Of a stretch of 64,000 bases of DNA, positions 25,076 through 34,268 are shown in pieces. The translations under genes were made by a program, and so were the position numbers. A model generated the notes under the pieces. It searched no databases, was not told the origin of the DNA, and saw only the letters and a list, made by a program, of their open reading frames with translations. Every line of letters begins with the position of its first letter. The stretch's first letter is position 1. Origin of the DNA: WLND01 sp040398845 (GTDB lineage: Bacteria > Actinomycetota > Actinomycetes > S36-B12); the NCBI GenBank assembly GCA_040398845.1, contig JBBATH010000003.1:1-64000 (forward strand). The letters are read 5' to 3'.

Positions 25076-25987
25076 ATGCCCGGACCGGTGACACCCAATG
25101 CGCCCTTCGGCGTGATGCTCACGGCGATGATCTCGCCTTTTCTGCAGAATGGCTCGATCGACCTTGAGGGCGGTCAACGGCTCTCGAGCTACCTCGTCGA
25201 TGACCTTGGGCACGACGGTCTCGTTGTGAACGGCACGACGGGTGAGTCTGCGACGACAACCGACGACGAGAACACTGACCTGCTCCGGGCAGTGGTCGAG
25301 GCGGTTGGCGACCGGGCGACCGTGGTGGCGGGGGTCGGATCCAACGACACGGCGCACTCCGTGCTCAGCGCTCGAAGCGCAATCGGGGCAGGGGCGCACG
25401 CGGTGATGGCGGTGAGCCCGTATTACAACCGCCCGCCGCAGGAGGGTCTCGTTCGGCATTTCCATGCCATTGCCGATGCAACCGACCTGCCGATGATGGT
25501 GTACGACATTCCCAAGCGAACCGGTGTGGCGATCGAGACGGATACGCTTGCGCGAATCGCAGAGCACCCGAGGATCATCGCGAACAAAGATGCGAAGGGC
25601 GACCTCGAGGCTGCTCAATGGGGCATGGCCCGCACCGATCTTGCGTGGTACTCGGGTGATGACATTCTCAATCTGCCGCTCCTGTCGATCGGTGCCTGCG
25701 GAATGATTTCAGTGGTCGGTCACCTCGTCGGAGATCGACTGAAGTCGATGGCCGAGGCATTTTGGTCCGGTGATGTCCAGGGGGCGATCAGGATGAACCG
25801 AGAGCTACTGCCGGTGTACGCGGGGGTGTTCCGCACGCAGGGTGTCATCACTATCAAGGCGGCCCTCGCAGATCAAGGATTACCTGCCGGACCAGTGCGG
25901 CTGCCGCTCGTCGATGCAACCGCAGACCAGCGGGCACTCCTGCGCCGTGACCTTGCGGCCGGACGAGTGCGCGGGTTCACAGCGTGA
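25076..25987 (+). CDS. dapA: 4-hydroxy-tetrahydrodipicolinate synthase
   Basis: DapA condenses pyruvate with aspartate semialdehyde, the first committed step to diaminopimelate and lysine. The 303-residue TIM barrel shows the GTTGESAT motif (residues 53-60), VSPYYNRPPQEGL, the catalytic tyrosine Y143 (MVYDIP) and the Schiff-base lysine K171 (ANKDAKGD). It sits between thyX and rnj as in many actinobacteria and overlaps rnj by GTGA. No lysine-binding regulatory RNA is visible upstream, as the leader is absent. Confidence 0.97.
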   Translation: MPGPVTPNAPFGVMLTAMISPFLQNGSIDLEGGQRLSSYLVDDLGHDGLVVNGTTGESATTTDDENTDLLRAVVEAVGDRATVVAGVGSNDTAHSVLSARSAIGAGAHAVMAVSPYYNRPPQEGLVRHFHAIADATDLPMMVYDIPKRTGVAIETDTLARIAEHPRIIANKDAKGDLEAAQWGMARTDLAWYSGDDILNLPLLSIGACGMISVVGHLVGDRLKSMAEAFWSGDVQGAIRMNRELLPVYAGVFRTQGVITIKAALADQGLPAGPVRLPLVDATADQRALLRRDLAAGRVRGFTA

Positions 25988-27663
25988 TCCACGGCGAACT
26001 CTCCGCTCCACCCGAACTCGCACCCGGTGCGCTGAGGATCTTCGCGCTCGGCGGACTCGGCGAAATTGGCCGAAACATGACAGTCTTCGAATTCGGCGGC
26101 AGGTTGCTCATCGTCGATTGTGGGGTGCTGTTCCCTGAGGAGACTCAGCCGGGGATTGATCTCATCCTCCCGGACTTCGGCCCGATTAAGGACCGACTCG
26201 ATGATGTCGAGGCGATCGTCCTCACACACGGCCATGAGGATCACATTGGTGCCGTCCCGTACCTGCTGAGGCTTCGGCAAGATATACCGCTCCTCGGCTC
26301 AAGACTGACGCTGGCCTTTCTCGAAGCGAAACTCAAGGAGCATCGAATCAAGGCGCGGTCCCTTGACGTGGCTGCTGGTCAGATCGAACGACTTGGGCCG
26401 TTCTCCGTTGAGTTCCTCGCGGTGAACCACTCCATTCCGGACGCAATGGCTGTGGCGATCACCACCGCAGCGGGGGTCGTGCTACACACGGGCGACTTCA
26501 AGATGGATCAGGTGCCGCTCGACGGCCGGATCACCGACCTCAACGGGTTCGCTCGACTCGGCGACGCGGGGGTTGACATCCTGCTCGTCGATAGCACGAA
26601 CGCCGAGGTACCCGGCTTCGTCCCGAGCGAGCGCGACATCATTCCGGTGCTCGATGCCGTCTTCCTTCGAGCGGAGGGGCGGATCATTCTCGCGTCGTTC
26701 GCCTCGCACGTGCATCGCATCCAGCAGGTGATCGACATGGCCGGGCTCCACGGCCGCAAGGTGGCGTTTGTTGGGCGGTCGATGGTTCGCAACATGGGCA
26801 TCGCACGCGACCTCGGGTATCTCAAGATTCCTGGTGGCACCTTGGTGACCGTTGAGGAGCTCAATGGCCTGCCGGACGATGAAAGCGTGCTCATCTGCAC
26901 GGGGTCGCAGGGCGAGCCAATGGCAGTGTTGTCGAGGATCGCCAATCGCGACCACGCGATCAGTGTGGGCCCCAAGGACACGATCGTCCTGGCTTCCTCG
27001 CTCATCCCCGGTAATGAGAACTCGGTCTACCGGGTCATCAATGGCCTCACGAAGCTCGGTGCCACGGTCGTCCATAAGGGCAATGCCCTCGTCCATGTGT
27101 CCGGGCATGCTTCGGCGGGCGAGCTTCGGTATGTTTACAACATCGTGAAGCCGCGGCACGTGATACCCGTCCATGGCGAGTGGCGCCACTTGCGTGCGAA
27201 TGCGGAGATCGCGCACAGCGTCGGTATTGATCGCGACCGGATCATCCTCGCGGATGACGGAGTGGTCGTGGATCTCGTTGACGGCCGGGCATCGATCGTC
27301 GGCTATGTGCAGGTCGGGCTGGTGTACGTCGACGGCGCGAGCGTCGGTGGGGTGACCGATGCGGCACTCAAGGACAGGCGCATGCTGGGGGAGGAGGGAT
27401 TCATCTCCATCGTTGCCGCTGTCGACATGATTGATTCAAAGGTGGTTGCCGGGCCCGAAATTCACGCACGGGGCCTCGGCCTCGACGAGCTGGCCTTTGA
27501 CGAGGTCATTGGCAGGGTTCGAGTCATCCTTGAGGAGTCGCTGGCTGATGGCGTGACGGATACCTACGAGCTCCAGCAGCGGGTGAGGCGGGCGGTTGGA
27601 AAATGGGTGAGCACCTCTCACCGACGCAAGCCAATGATCGTCCCAGTCATTGTGGAGGCCTGA
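25984..27663 (+). CDS. rnj: Ribonuclease J
   Basis: RNase J is a metallo-beta-lactamase/beta-CASP nuclease with 5'-exo and endo activity in mRNA decay and rRNA maturation. The 559-residue protein has the zinc motif HGHEDH (residues 82-87), VLHTGDFK with the metal-bridging aspartate, and a beta-CASP region (ILASFASHVHRIQQVIDMA, then CTGSQGEP). The VHVSGHAS and PVHGEWRHL motifs and a C-terminal domain complete it. The GTG start overlaps the dapA stop. An 88-base gap with its own -10 separates it from ftsK. Confidence 0.97.
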   Translation: MIHGELSAPPELAPGALRIFALGGLGEIGRNMTVFEFGGRLLIVDCGVLFPEETQPGIDLILPDFGPIKDRLDDVEAIVLTHGHEDHIGAVPYLLRLRQDIPLLGSRLTLAFLEAKLKEHRIKARSLDVAAGQIERLGPFSVEFLAVNHSIPDAMAVAITTAAGVVLHTGDFKMDQVPLDGRITDLNGFARLGDAGVDILLVDSTNAEVPGFVPSERDIIPVLDAVFLRAEGRIILASFASHVHRIQQVIDMAGLHGRKVAFVGRSMVRNMGIARDLGYLKIPGGTLVTVEELNGLPDDESVLICTGSQGEPMAVLSRIANRDHAISVGPKDTIVLASSLIPGNENSVYRVINGLTKLGATVVHKGNALVHVSGHASAGELRYVYNIVKPRHVIPVHGEWRHLRANAEIAHSVGIDRDRIILADDGVVVDLVDGRASIVGYVQVGLVYVDGASVGGVTDAALKDRRMLGEEGFISIVAAVDMIDSKVVAGPEIHARGLGLDELAFDEVIGRVRVILEESLADGVTDTYELQQRVRRAVGKWVSTSHRRKPMIVPVIVEA

Positions 27664-27738
27664 CGTCGCCACCCGAAAATCTTCGCGACACGCACTCGTG
27701 TGACGTGTGTGGCGAACGGTACGGAAGGGGTTCGTCGG

Positions 27739-27744
27739 TACGCT
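27739..27744 (+). promoter_or_regulatory. Putative -10 element of ftsK
   Basis: TACGCT ends 7 bases before ATG 27752. This supports that start over an upstream GTG at 27707, which would place the promoter inside the gene. Confidence 0.4.
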
Positions 27745-27751
27745 AACCGGC

Positions 27752-30658
27752 ATGGCTTCCCGTCCTCCGGCTCCGGCGCGTTCGCGCACTGCCCAACCGG
27801 CAGATACCCGCACGTCAGCGACCGCCCGCAAGCGGACCTCCCCAGGTCAGCCGGCGAAGGGTGCTCCGGCGAAGAGGGCCCCGGCGAAGAGGGCCCCAGC
27901 AAAGAAGGCACCCGCTGGGCGGCCACAGGCGAGGAAGACATCTGCCCGGACGCCAACGTCGCGACCTGCCGCGACGAGAACCGTGCGCACGCAGCCCAAG
28001 CGGACGACTCGATCACGCCAGTCGAATAGTGGTCTGCTCGTCCGGCTCTTTCGAGCCCTAGGACGGGGCATCCGGTTCCTGTGGTTGGGTCTCGCCCATG
28101 GGTTTGGTGCGGTCGCTCGAGGGATCGGCCACGGTGCCAGTGACCTTGAGCCAGAGGAGCGTCGAGATGGCACCGCACTCGCCCTCATCGCCGTGGCGGG
28201 CATCCTCGCTGCCGGGATGTGGTTCGGGGTCGAGGGTTGGTTCGTTCAATGGACGACGAAGGCCGGGGTAGCACTGGTCGGCGCACTCCAATGGATCATC
28301 CCGCTCACCTTCTTGGCGCTTGCCTGGCGCACCCTGCGTCACCCGGAGGACCGGAAGTCAACCGGTCGGTGGGTCATCGGAACCGGGGCGCTGCTCCTTT
28401 CAATCATCGGCCTGTGGCACCTCGCACGCGGCGCATCGACGCCCAGCGACGGACCTACGGCAATGTCTGGCGGAGGTGGGCTCGTCGGATGGCTCGTCAC
28501 CGCTCCGATCGTCGCGGCGATCGGGCCGGTCGTGGCGGGCTTCATCCTCGTCCTCCTGCTCGCTTTTGGCCTGCTCGTCGTGACGGGAACCTCGCTGCCG
28601 ATTTTGCGCGACGGCGTCTCCTTGCTCGTCGGAGGTCGGCGCGATGACAACGGAGCCGAAGAGGAAAACGAATTCGACGACGGCTACGACCAAGATTCCT
28701 ATGACGATGAATACGACGATGATGACGGCTACGAGGATGAACTGGCACGAATGCCCCGCAGACTGGCCGGCGACGAGCCGTTTGTCACCCCTGTCATCGA
28801 CGGTGAGCTCCACCCCGCAGCGGTACTCATGTACGGCGTTGAGCAGGCCGGTCGTCCGATTGACCTCGAGAGCGCTCTGCGGCGAACGGAGCAGGTTGCG
28901 GGAGCATCAGCAGTACTGGAACAGATGGCCCGGGCTGCAGCGGCGCGGGAGGCTATCGACCACGACGCGAGAATGCGCGATGAGCAACTCGAGCGGGAAC
29001 GTCTCGGGCGCGAACAGGCTGCGGAGGAGGAACGAGCTGCGGACTTCGCGCGGGTGCAGCGGGACCTTGATCGTGCACTGAGGTCGCCGGGGGCTCACCC
29101 CGGCCGGCAGGAGACGGTGGCGGTCATCAAGGGTCCGCCCGCCCCTGAGCGGGCTCCCCGGCGCAAGGCTGAGCAATTGCCGCTCTCGGGTAACGGCATG
29201 TACCAACTGCCTGACATGGCGCTCCTCAAGACCGGTCCTGCACATAAGACCGCGACGAAGGCGAATGAGCAGGTGGTTCAGGCCCTCACGGAGGTTCTGG
29301 AGCAGTTTGGGATCGATGCCCAGGTGACCGGATTTATGCGCGGCCCGACGGTCACCCGCTATGAGATCGAACTCGGTCCAAGCGTTAAGGTCGAGCGGGT
29401 CACGGCCCTGAGCAAGAACATTGCCTACGCGGTGGCGAGCGCCGATGTCCGAATCCTCAGCCCGATCCCTGGCAAGAAGGCCATTGGGATCGAGATCCCA
29501 AACACCGATCGGGAGCTCGTCCTCCTCGGCGACGTGCTTCGCAGCACTGCCGCGACGGGAGAGCAACACCCAATGGTTGCGGCCCTCGGCAAGGACGTCG
29601 AGGGTGGTTTCGTCTGCGCCAACCTCGCGAAGATGCCTCACATCCTGGTAGCGGGGGCCACCGGTGCCGGCAAGTCGAGCTGTATCAATTCGCTCATCAC
29701 CTCGGTGCTCATGCGAGCGACTCCGGATGAGGTGCGGATGATTCTCGTAGACCCGAAGCGCGTTGAGCTCACGTCCTACGAGGGCGTCCCGCACCTCATC
29801 ACACCGATCATCACGAATCCGAAGAAGGCGGCGGACGCCCTCCAGTGGGTCGTGGCCGAGATGGACCGCAGGTACGACGATCTGGCGCTGTTCGGCTTTC
29901 GCCATGTCGACGATTTCAACAAGGCTGTTGGCTCCGGCCGGCTCGCTGCGCCTGCGGGGAGCGAGCGCGTCATGCGTCCTTACCCGTATCTTCTTGTCAT
30001 CGTCGATGAGCTTGCAGACCTCATGATGGTCGCCCCGCGTGACGTTGAAGAGTCGATCGTGCGCATTACGCAGCTTGCGCGTGCGGCCGGCATCCATCTT
30101 GTGCTCGCCACTCAGCGCCCAAGTGTTGATGTCGTCACCGGACTCATCAAGGCAAATGTCCCGAGCCGCTTGGCGTTCGCGACTTCGAGCCTCGCGGACA
30201 GCCGGGTCATCCTCGATCAACCGGGGGCAGAAAAGCTCGTGGGGCAGGGCGATGGCCTGTTTCTCCCGATGGGCGCGAACAAGTCGATGCGAATCCAAGG
30301 CGCCTTCATCTCCGAGAACGAGATCAGGGCTGTTGTCGACCATTGCAAGAGCCAGACCTCCGCGGCCTACGTCGAAGATGTGACAGCACCAGCCGTAAGT
30401 GTGAAGGAGGTCGACTCTGACATCGGTGACGATCTCGACATCCTTCTTCAAGCAGTAGAACTGGTTGTTTCCACCCAATTCGGCTCGACCTCGATGCTCC
30501 AGCGCAAGCTCCGCATCGGCTTTGCGAAGGCTGGTCGAATCATGGATCTCATGGAGTCACGTGGCGTCGTTGGCCCATCTGGGGGCTCGAAGGCTCGTGA
30601 AGTGCTCATGTCCCCCGAAGAACTTCCGCAACTAATATCACTCCTGCGTGGAGAGTAA
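27752..30658 (+). CDS. ftsK: DNA translocase FtsK/SpoIIIE
   Basis: FtsK pumps chromosomal DNA through the division septum. The 968-residue protein starts with a basic Lys/Ala/Pro-rich region (about 1-85, with repeated A-P-A-K-R units). Membrane helices follow at about 150-310, then a very acidic stretch (28660-28745, mostly D, E and Y) in the linker. Next come the FtsK alpha-beta motor, with Walker A GATGAGKSS (K641) and Walker B LVIVDELADLM, and a C-terminal winged-helix gamma domain (TSMLQRKLRIGFAKAGRIMD). The gamma domain predicts recognition of KOPS-like sequences. The gene is followed by a short RodZ-like gene. Confidence 0.97.
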   Translation: MASRPPAPARSRTAQPADTRTSATARKRTSPGQPAKGAPAKRAPAKRAPAKKAPAGRPQARKTSARTPTSRPAATRTVRTQPKRTTRSRQSNSGLLVRLFRALGRGIRFLWLGLAHGFGAVARGIGHGASDLEPEERRDGTALALIAVAGILAAGMWFGVEGWFVQWTTKAGVALVGALQWIIPLTFLALAWRTLRHPEDRKSTGRWVIGTGALLLSIIGLWHLARGASTPSDGPTAMSGGGGLVGWLVTAPIVAAIGPVVAGFILVLLLAFGLLVVTGTSLPILRDGVSLLVGGRRDDNGAEEENEFDDGYDQDSYDDEYDDDDGYEDELARMPRRLAGDEPFVTPVIDGELHPAAVLMYGVEQAGRPIDLESALRRTEQVAGASAVLEQMARAAAAREAIDHDARMRDEQLERERLGREQAAEEERAADFARVQRDLDRALRSPGAHPGRQETVAVIKGPPAPERAPRRKAEQLPLSGNGMYQLPDMALLKTGPAHKTATKANEQVVQALTEVLEQFGIDAQVTGFMRGPTVTRYEIELGPSVKVERVTALSKNIAYAVASADVRILSPIPGKKAIGIEIPNTDRELVLLGDVLRSTAATGEQHPMVAALGKDVEGGFVCANLAKMPHILVAGATGAGKSSCINSLITSVLMRATPDEVRMILVDPKRVELTSYEGVPHLITPIITNPKKAADALQWVVAEMDRRYDDLALFGFRHVDDFNKAVGSGRLAAPAGSERVMRPYPYLLVIVDELADLMMVAPRDVEESIVRITQLARAAGIHLVLATQRPSVDVVTGLIKANVPSRLAFATSSLADSRVILDQPGAEKLVGQGDGLFLPMGANKSMRIQGAFISENEIRAVVDHCKSQTSAAYVEDVTAPAVSVKEVDSDIGDDLDILLQAVELVVSTQFGSTSMLQRKLRIGFAKAGRIMDLMESRGVVGPSGGSKAREVLMSPEELPQLISLLRGE

Positions 30659-30751
30659 GGGAGAATCCGCATGAAGACATCTGTTCTGGCATCGCTTCGT
30701 CCCCGCATACGCTACGCTCCTGTCCAATTCGGCAACGAGGAGCTGGAACCG

Positions 30752-31000
30752 GTGTCCGTAGGGGAAAGACTGCAGCAGGCTCGAGTAGCCGCGGGACTTT
30801 CTGTCGATGACCTAGCGGACTACACCAAGATCCGCGCATCCATCATCACGGCGATGGAGCATGACGACTTTTCCTACTGCGGTGGGGTCACCTACGCCCG
30901 TGGCCAGATCAGGTCACTTGCGAAGGCGCTGCGCACCGATGCGGTGCCAATCATCGTTGAATTCGAGATCCAGATAGGGATGCCGCCTTCCGCCTCTTGA
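30752..31000 (+). CDS. Short RodZ/YmfM-type helix-turn-helix protein without membrane segment
   Basis: From GTG 30752 the product is 82 residues: SVGERLQQARVAAGLSVDDLADYTKIRASIITAMEHDDF, then the YARGQIRSLAKALRTDA segment. This is the cytoplasmic HTH domain of RodZ-like proteins, which normally continue into a membrane helix and an outer domain. Here the gene stops right after the HTH. GTG 30752 is favoured by GAGGAG at 30737-30742 and by tandem TACGCT -10-like boxes at 30708-30718. An ATG at 30671 would add 27 residues whose codons are much less GC-rich at third positions. It sits between ftsK and rimO, the usual place of the full-length gene. Confidence 0.75.
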   Translation: MSVGERLQQARVAAGLSVDDLADYTKIRASIITAMEHDDFSYCGGVTYARGQIRSLAKALRTDAVPIIVEFEIQIGMPPSAS

Positions 31001-31005
31001 GTCCG

Positions 31006-31011
31006 TAGGCT
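31006..31011 (+). promoter_or_regulatory. Putative -10 element of rimO (leaderless arrangement)
   Basis: TAGGCT ends 6 bases before GTG 31018 in the 17-base gap after the HTH gene. Confidence 0.5.
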
Positions 31012-31017
31012 GTCAGG

Positions 31018-32454
31018 GTGAAGCAGCAGCAGACCGTCTCCATCGTCACACTGGGCTGTGCCCGAAACGAGGTCGACTCCGAGGAACTCGCCGGACGACT
31101 TTCGGCGGCGGGCTGGGAACTCGTCGATGACCCAAGCCATGCCTCAGCGGTACTCGTGAACACCTGTGGTTTCGTGGAGGTCGCGAAAAAGGACTCGATT
31201 GACGCGGTACTCGCGGCGGCTGATCTCAAGCAGGCATCCGGTGGTCCACGTGCGGTGGTCGCAGTTGGTTGCCTCAGCGAGCGGTACGGTCGGGATCTCG
31301 CGGCAGAACTCCCCGAGGCAGATGCCGTCCTCGGGTTCGATGACTACCCCGACATCGCCGAGCGACTCACCCGCATCGTGGCAGGGGAACTGCATGTGCC
31401 GCATGCACCGAGCGACCGTCGCCAGTTGTTGGCGATTTCACCGGTCGAGCGTTCGGCAGCAACCACGTCGATACCTGGTCATGGAGCGATTGACGAACTG
31501 CCGGTCGGGTGGTCGCCGCCGGTGCTTCGTCGCAGACTCGACGGGAGTCCGGTAGCACCGGTGAAACTGGCCTCGGGCTGCGATCGCCGGTGCACCTTTT
31601 GTGCCATCCCATCCTTTCGTGGTTCCTTTATTTCACGGCCCCCAGCCGATGTGGTCGCTGAGATTGCCTGGCTCGTGAGCACAGGTGTCCGGGAGATTGT
31701 CTTGGTGAGTGAGAACTCGACGTCTTACGGCAAGGACCTCGGCGACCTGAGACTGCTCGAGACCCTGCTCCCTGCGATATGTGAGGGCACCGAGGTTGGC
31801 CGTATTCGCGTCGCCTACCTGCAGCCAGCGGAGGTTCGGCCAGGCCTGCTTGAGGTGATCGCACGGACCGAGGTGGTGGCGCCCTACTACGACCTTTCGT
31901 TCCAGCATGCGAGCCCATCGGTGTTGCGGCGCATGCGTCGGTTTGGCGGTAGTGAGGACTTTCTCAGCCTCATCGCCACGATACGCGAACTCGACCCGCG
32001 AGCGGGTATCAGGAGCAACATCATCGTCGGCTTCCCGGGCGAAACCTCCGAAGACCTGGATGAGCTCGCAGCGTTTCTTGTCGATGCGAGGCTCGATGCT
32101 GTCGGGGTGTTCGGCTACAGCGATGAAGATGGCACTGAAGCGGTGGGCCTTGCGAACAAGATTGACGACGAAGTTATCCGGGACCGGGTCGAATTCATTA
32201 CTGCGCTCGTCGAAGAACTCATGGCGCAGCGAGCCGAGGACCGAATTGGCGAGGACGTGATCGTGCTCATCGAGACGATCGAGCGAGACGACGCCGGGGA
32301 CTGGATCGCGGTGGGGCGTGCGGGCCATCAGGGCCCGGACGATGGAGCGACAGCTCTCGCCCTTGAGCAGCCATCAGACGTAGCGGTAGGTGAATTCATC
32401 CGCGCCATCGTTGTTGACACCGACGGAGTCGATCTGATCGCGAAACGGTCGTGA
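31018..32454 (+). CDS. rimO: Ribosomal protein S12 methylthiotransferase RimO
   Basis: RimO adds a methylthio group to an aspartate of ribosomal protein S12. The 478-residue protein has the N-terminal UPF0004 cluster cysteines C14, C50 and C85. The radical-SAM motif CDRRCTFC (C188, C192, C195) is followed by IPSFRGSF. A C-terminal TRAM-like domain completes it. RimO rather than MiaB is indicated by the CARNEVDSE start and by the presence of a separate, clear MiaB at 44568. Its stop overlaps pgsA by GTGA, linking it to the pgsA-cinA unit. Confidence 0.95.
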   Translation: MKQQQTVSIVTLGCARNEVDSEELAGRLSAAGWELVDDPSHASAVLVNTCGFVEVAKKDSIDAVLAAADLKQASGGPRAVVAVGCLSERYGRDLAAELPEADAVLGFDDYPDIAERLTRIVAGELHVPHAPSDRRQLLAISPVERSAATTSIPGHGAIDELPVGWSPPVLRRRLDGSPVAPVKLASGCDRRCTFCAIPSFRGSFISRPPADVVAEIAWLVSTGVREIVLVSENSTSYGKDLGDLRLLETLLPAICEGTEVGRIRVAYLQPAEVRPGLLEVIARTEVVAPYYDLSFQHASPSVLRRMRRFGGSEDFLSLIATIRELDPRAGIRSNIIVGFPGETSEDLDELAAFLVDARLDAVGVFGYSDEDGTEAVGLANKIDDEVIRDRVEFITALVEELMAQRAEDRIGEDVIVLIETIERDDAGDWIAVGRAGHQGPDDGATALALEQPSDVAVGEFIRAIVVDTDGVDLIAKRS

Positions 32455-33080
32455 AGCCTGCACAACTCGACCCGGCGGGAGGCTCGGCAAGCAATGCGCC
32501 CGTCCTGAACCTCCCCAATGCGCTCACCATGTTGCGGTTGCTGTGCGTGCCGGTCATGGTGCTGCTCCTGTTCTCGGATGATGGTGGAGCCGGACTTGCC
32601 CGTGACAGTGCGGCACTTGTCTTCGTCATTGCATCGTTTACGGACCTCGTCGACGGAGCAGTGGCGCGCAAATTTGGGCAGGTGACGAACTTCGGGAAGC
32701 TCGCCGATCCACTGGCTGACAAGGCGCTCGTCGGTTCCGCGCTCGTTGGTCTATCCATCCTCGGAGATCTGCCCTGGTGGGTGACGATTGTGATCCTTGT
32801 GCGCGAAATCGGAGTGAGCCTGCTCCGCATGTGGGTGATCGAGTACGGGGTGATCCCTGCCAGCAGGGGGGGCAAGCTCAAGACTGTGGTTCAGACCATC
32901 GCTATCACGATGGTTCTTGTCGTCGTTCCGGGATTGCCTTGGTGGGGTGTGTTGAGCAGTCTGGTCATGGGTGCCGCCGTTGCCCTGACCCTCGCCACCG
33001 GACTCGACTATCTCGTGCGTGCGCTTCGACTTCGGTCGGTCGCTCCTAGAATCGTTTCGGACGACGGCGCGGTGCGTTGA
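32451..33080 (+). CDS. pgsA: CDP-diacylglycerol-glycerol-3-phosphate 3-phosphatidyltransferase
   Basis: PgsA makes phosphatidylglycerophosphate, the precursor of phosphatidylglycerol and cardiolipin. The 209-residue membrane protein carries the complete CDP-alcohol phosphotransferase motif from D65 to D90 (DLVDGAVAR, then G and two D residues at the required spacing) and about five hydrophobic segments. It follows rimO and precedes cinA with four-base overlaps at both ends, the conserved rimO-pgsA-cinA order. Confidence 0.95.
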   Translation: MKPAQLDPAGGSASNAPVLNLPNALTMLRLLCVPVMVLLLFSDDGGAGLARDSAALVFVIASFTDLVDGAVARKFGQVTNFGKLADPLADKALVGSALVGLSILGDLPWWVTIVILVREIGVSLLRMWVIEYGVIPASRGGKLKTVVQTIAITMVLVVVPGLPWWGVLSSLVMGAAVALTLATGLDYLVRALRLRSVAPRIVSDDGAVR

Positions 33081-33586
33081 GTTCGGCTGACCACGTCGTC
33101 CAGCTACTCCGCGGGCACGGCATGACCCTCGCGACCGCGGAGTCGCTCACCGCAGGGCTGCTCACCTCGACCATCGCCGAGGTCCCTGGATGCTCGGCGG
33201 TTCTCAGGGGCGGCATCGTTGCGTACGCGACCGACCTGAAGGGCACCGTCCTAGGCATCGACGAGCGGCTTCTTGCGCATGTCGTGAGCGAGTCGGTCGC
33301 GGTGGGCATGGCCATCGGGGCTACCCGGGTGCTCAGCTCGGATATTGGAGTAGGCACGACGGGCGCGGCTGGCCCCGAGTGGCTGGACGGTCAGCCACCA
33401 GGGACGGTGTGGATCGCAGTGCACAATGCCAGAACAGGGCAGACGCGGGCGCGACTCTTGCAACTTTCTGGCAATCGTGAGCGGATCAGGCATGGAACTG
33501 TCGAGGCCTGCCTTGTGGATATCGAGTTCGTTGTTCGTGATGGAGCCCCAACAACGGGGGGAACATCGAGTGGCACGTCGGAATAA
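33077..33586 (+). CDS. pncC: CinA C-terminal domain protein (nicotinamide-nucleotide amidase)
   Basis: The 169-residue protein is a stand-alone CinA C-terminal domain. It starts near the TAESLTAGLLTSTIAEVPG motif and includes GGIVAYATDLKGTVLGI and GVGTTGAAGP. This domain deamidates NMN in pyridine nucleotide recycling in characterised members. The TTG start overlaps pgsA by TTGA. The tail after residue 155 is polar and Thr/Ser/Gly-rich. It lies upstream of clgR and recA in the usual actinobacterial order. Confidence 0.92.
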   Translation: MSSADHVVQLLRGHGMTLATAESLTAGLLTSTIAEVPGCSAVLRGGIVAYATDLKGTVLGIDERLLAHVVSESVAVGMAIGATRVLSSDIGVGTTGAAGPEWLDGQPPGTVWIAVHNARTGQTRARLLQLSGNRERIRHGTVEACLVDIEFVVRDGAPTTGGTSSGTSE

Positions 33587-33701
33587 TGGCGGGTGTCGTC
33601 ATTGTTGACGTCACTGTTGGGTAAGGACTTGGCTCCCGATGTGGCGCACATCAGCCTGCCGGGATAGCGTGTGAGCAAGGGTTTGAAAGGGAGGTCGTTC
33701 G

Positions 33702-33965
33702 ATGATCGTTCTTCGGCATGTCATCGGTGATGAACTTCGTCGTCGGCGTCAAGATCAGGGGCGCACACTGCGTGACGTCTCCGCGGCCGCCGCTGTGTCC
33801 CTTGGCTACCTCTCTGAGGTAGAACGAGGTCAGAAAGAAGCCTCGAGTGAGTTGCTCGCCGCGATCTGCGGCGCTCTTGATGTCCCGCTCTCGGATGTGA
33901 TGCACTCGGTCACGAATCATCTCGTCGAGGCAGAACACCCGCGCCTCGCTGTGCACGCGAACTAG
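33702..33965 (+). CDS. clgR: ClgR-type XRE family transcriptional regulator
   Basis: The 87-residue protein is a single Cro/C1-type HTH: VIGDELRRRRQDQGRTLRDVS, VSLGYLSEVERGQKEASSELLAAICGALDVPL. This is the ClgR pattern. ClgR activates clp protease and other stress genes in Corynebacterium, Streptomyces and Mycobacterium and sits between cinA and recA, as here. SD AAAGGGAGG is at 33686-33694. In some species ClgR ends in residues that make it a Clp substrate; the HAN tail here is not obviously of that type. The 115 bases before it hold no other gene, and I see no convincing ClgR box. Confidence 0.93.
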   Translation: MIVLRHVIGDELRRRRQDQGRTLRDVSAAAAVSLGYLSEVERGQKEASSELLAAICGALDVPLSDVMHSVTNHLVEAEHPRLAVHAN

Positions 33966-34036
33966 GTACGCGACTCCATCATCGGGCTTTCCGCGCGACC
34001 ATTTACTCTTGCCCGTCGTCTGGGTGGGGGGCGACG

Positions 34037-34228
34037 TTGCGGCTGACAGATTTTTGGCAACGGATGGACGAAATCCATGGCCCGGGCTACTCGCAATCTT
34101 GGGCTCGCGACGTTGTCTTGTCTCCCTTGGGATGCACGGCTGCGGAGGCACTTGAGCGCGGGATTGACACCAAGGAGATCTGGCGGGCGGTGTGCACGGT
34201 CGTTGAGGTGCCGCCCCGGCTCCGTTGA
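34037..34228 (+). CDS. DUF3046 protein
   Basis: This 63-residue protein matches DUF3046 (MRLTDFWQRMDEIHGPGYSQSWARD, then LGCTAAEALERG and WRAVCTVVEVP). The family is restricted to actinobacteria, is almost always encoded just before recA, and has no known function. The start is TTG 34037, preceded by a G-rich stretch. Here the usual DUF3046-recA adjacency is broken by two inserted genes. The downstream gap contains a C10 run and a GCCCGG/CCGGGC pairing (34230-34257) that could terminate transcription. Confidence 0.9.
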   Translation: MRLTDFWQRMDEIHGPGYSQSWARDVVLSPLGCTAAEALERGIDTKEIWRAVCTVVEVPPRLR

Positions 34229-34243
34229 TGCCCGGCAGCGAAT

Positions 34244-34253
34244 CCCCCCCCCC
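34244..34253 (+). repeat. Run of ten C residues
   Basis: An uninterrupted C10 lies 27 bases upstream of the next start codon and overlaps where a -35 element would fall for the -10 at 34269. Such tracts are prone to slippage and to sequencing error. Confidence 0.8.
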
Positions 34254-34268
34254 GGGCCACGGTGACGT

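Noticed and set aside
28907..30478. Long minus-strand open frame opposite ftsK
   Set aside because: FtsK motifs run through the whole opposite strand; the product has no domain and only reflects high third-position GC.
30671..31000. Longer start (ATG 30671) for the RodZ-like gene
   Set aside because: The added 27 codons have low third-position GC and contain tandem TACGCT boxes that look like a promoter; the GTG at 30752 has a better-placed ribosome binding site and the family N-terminus.
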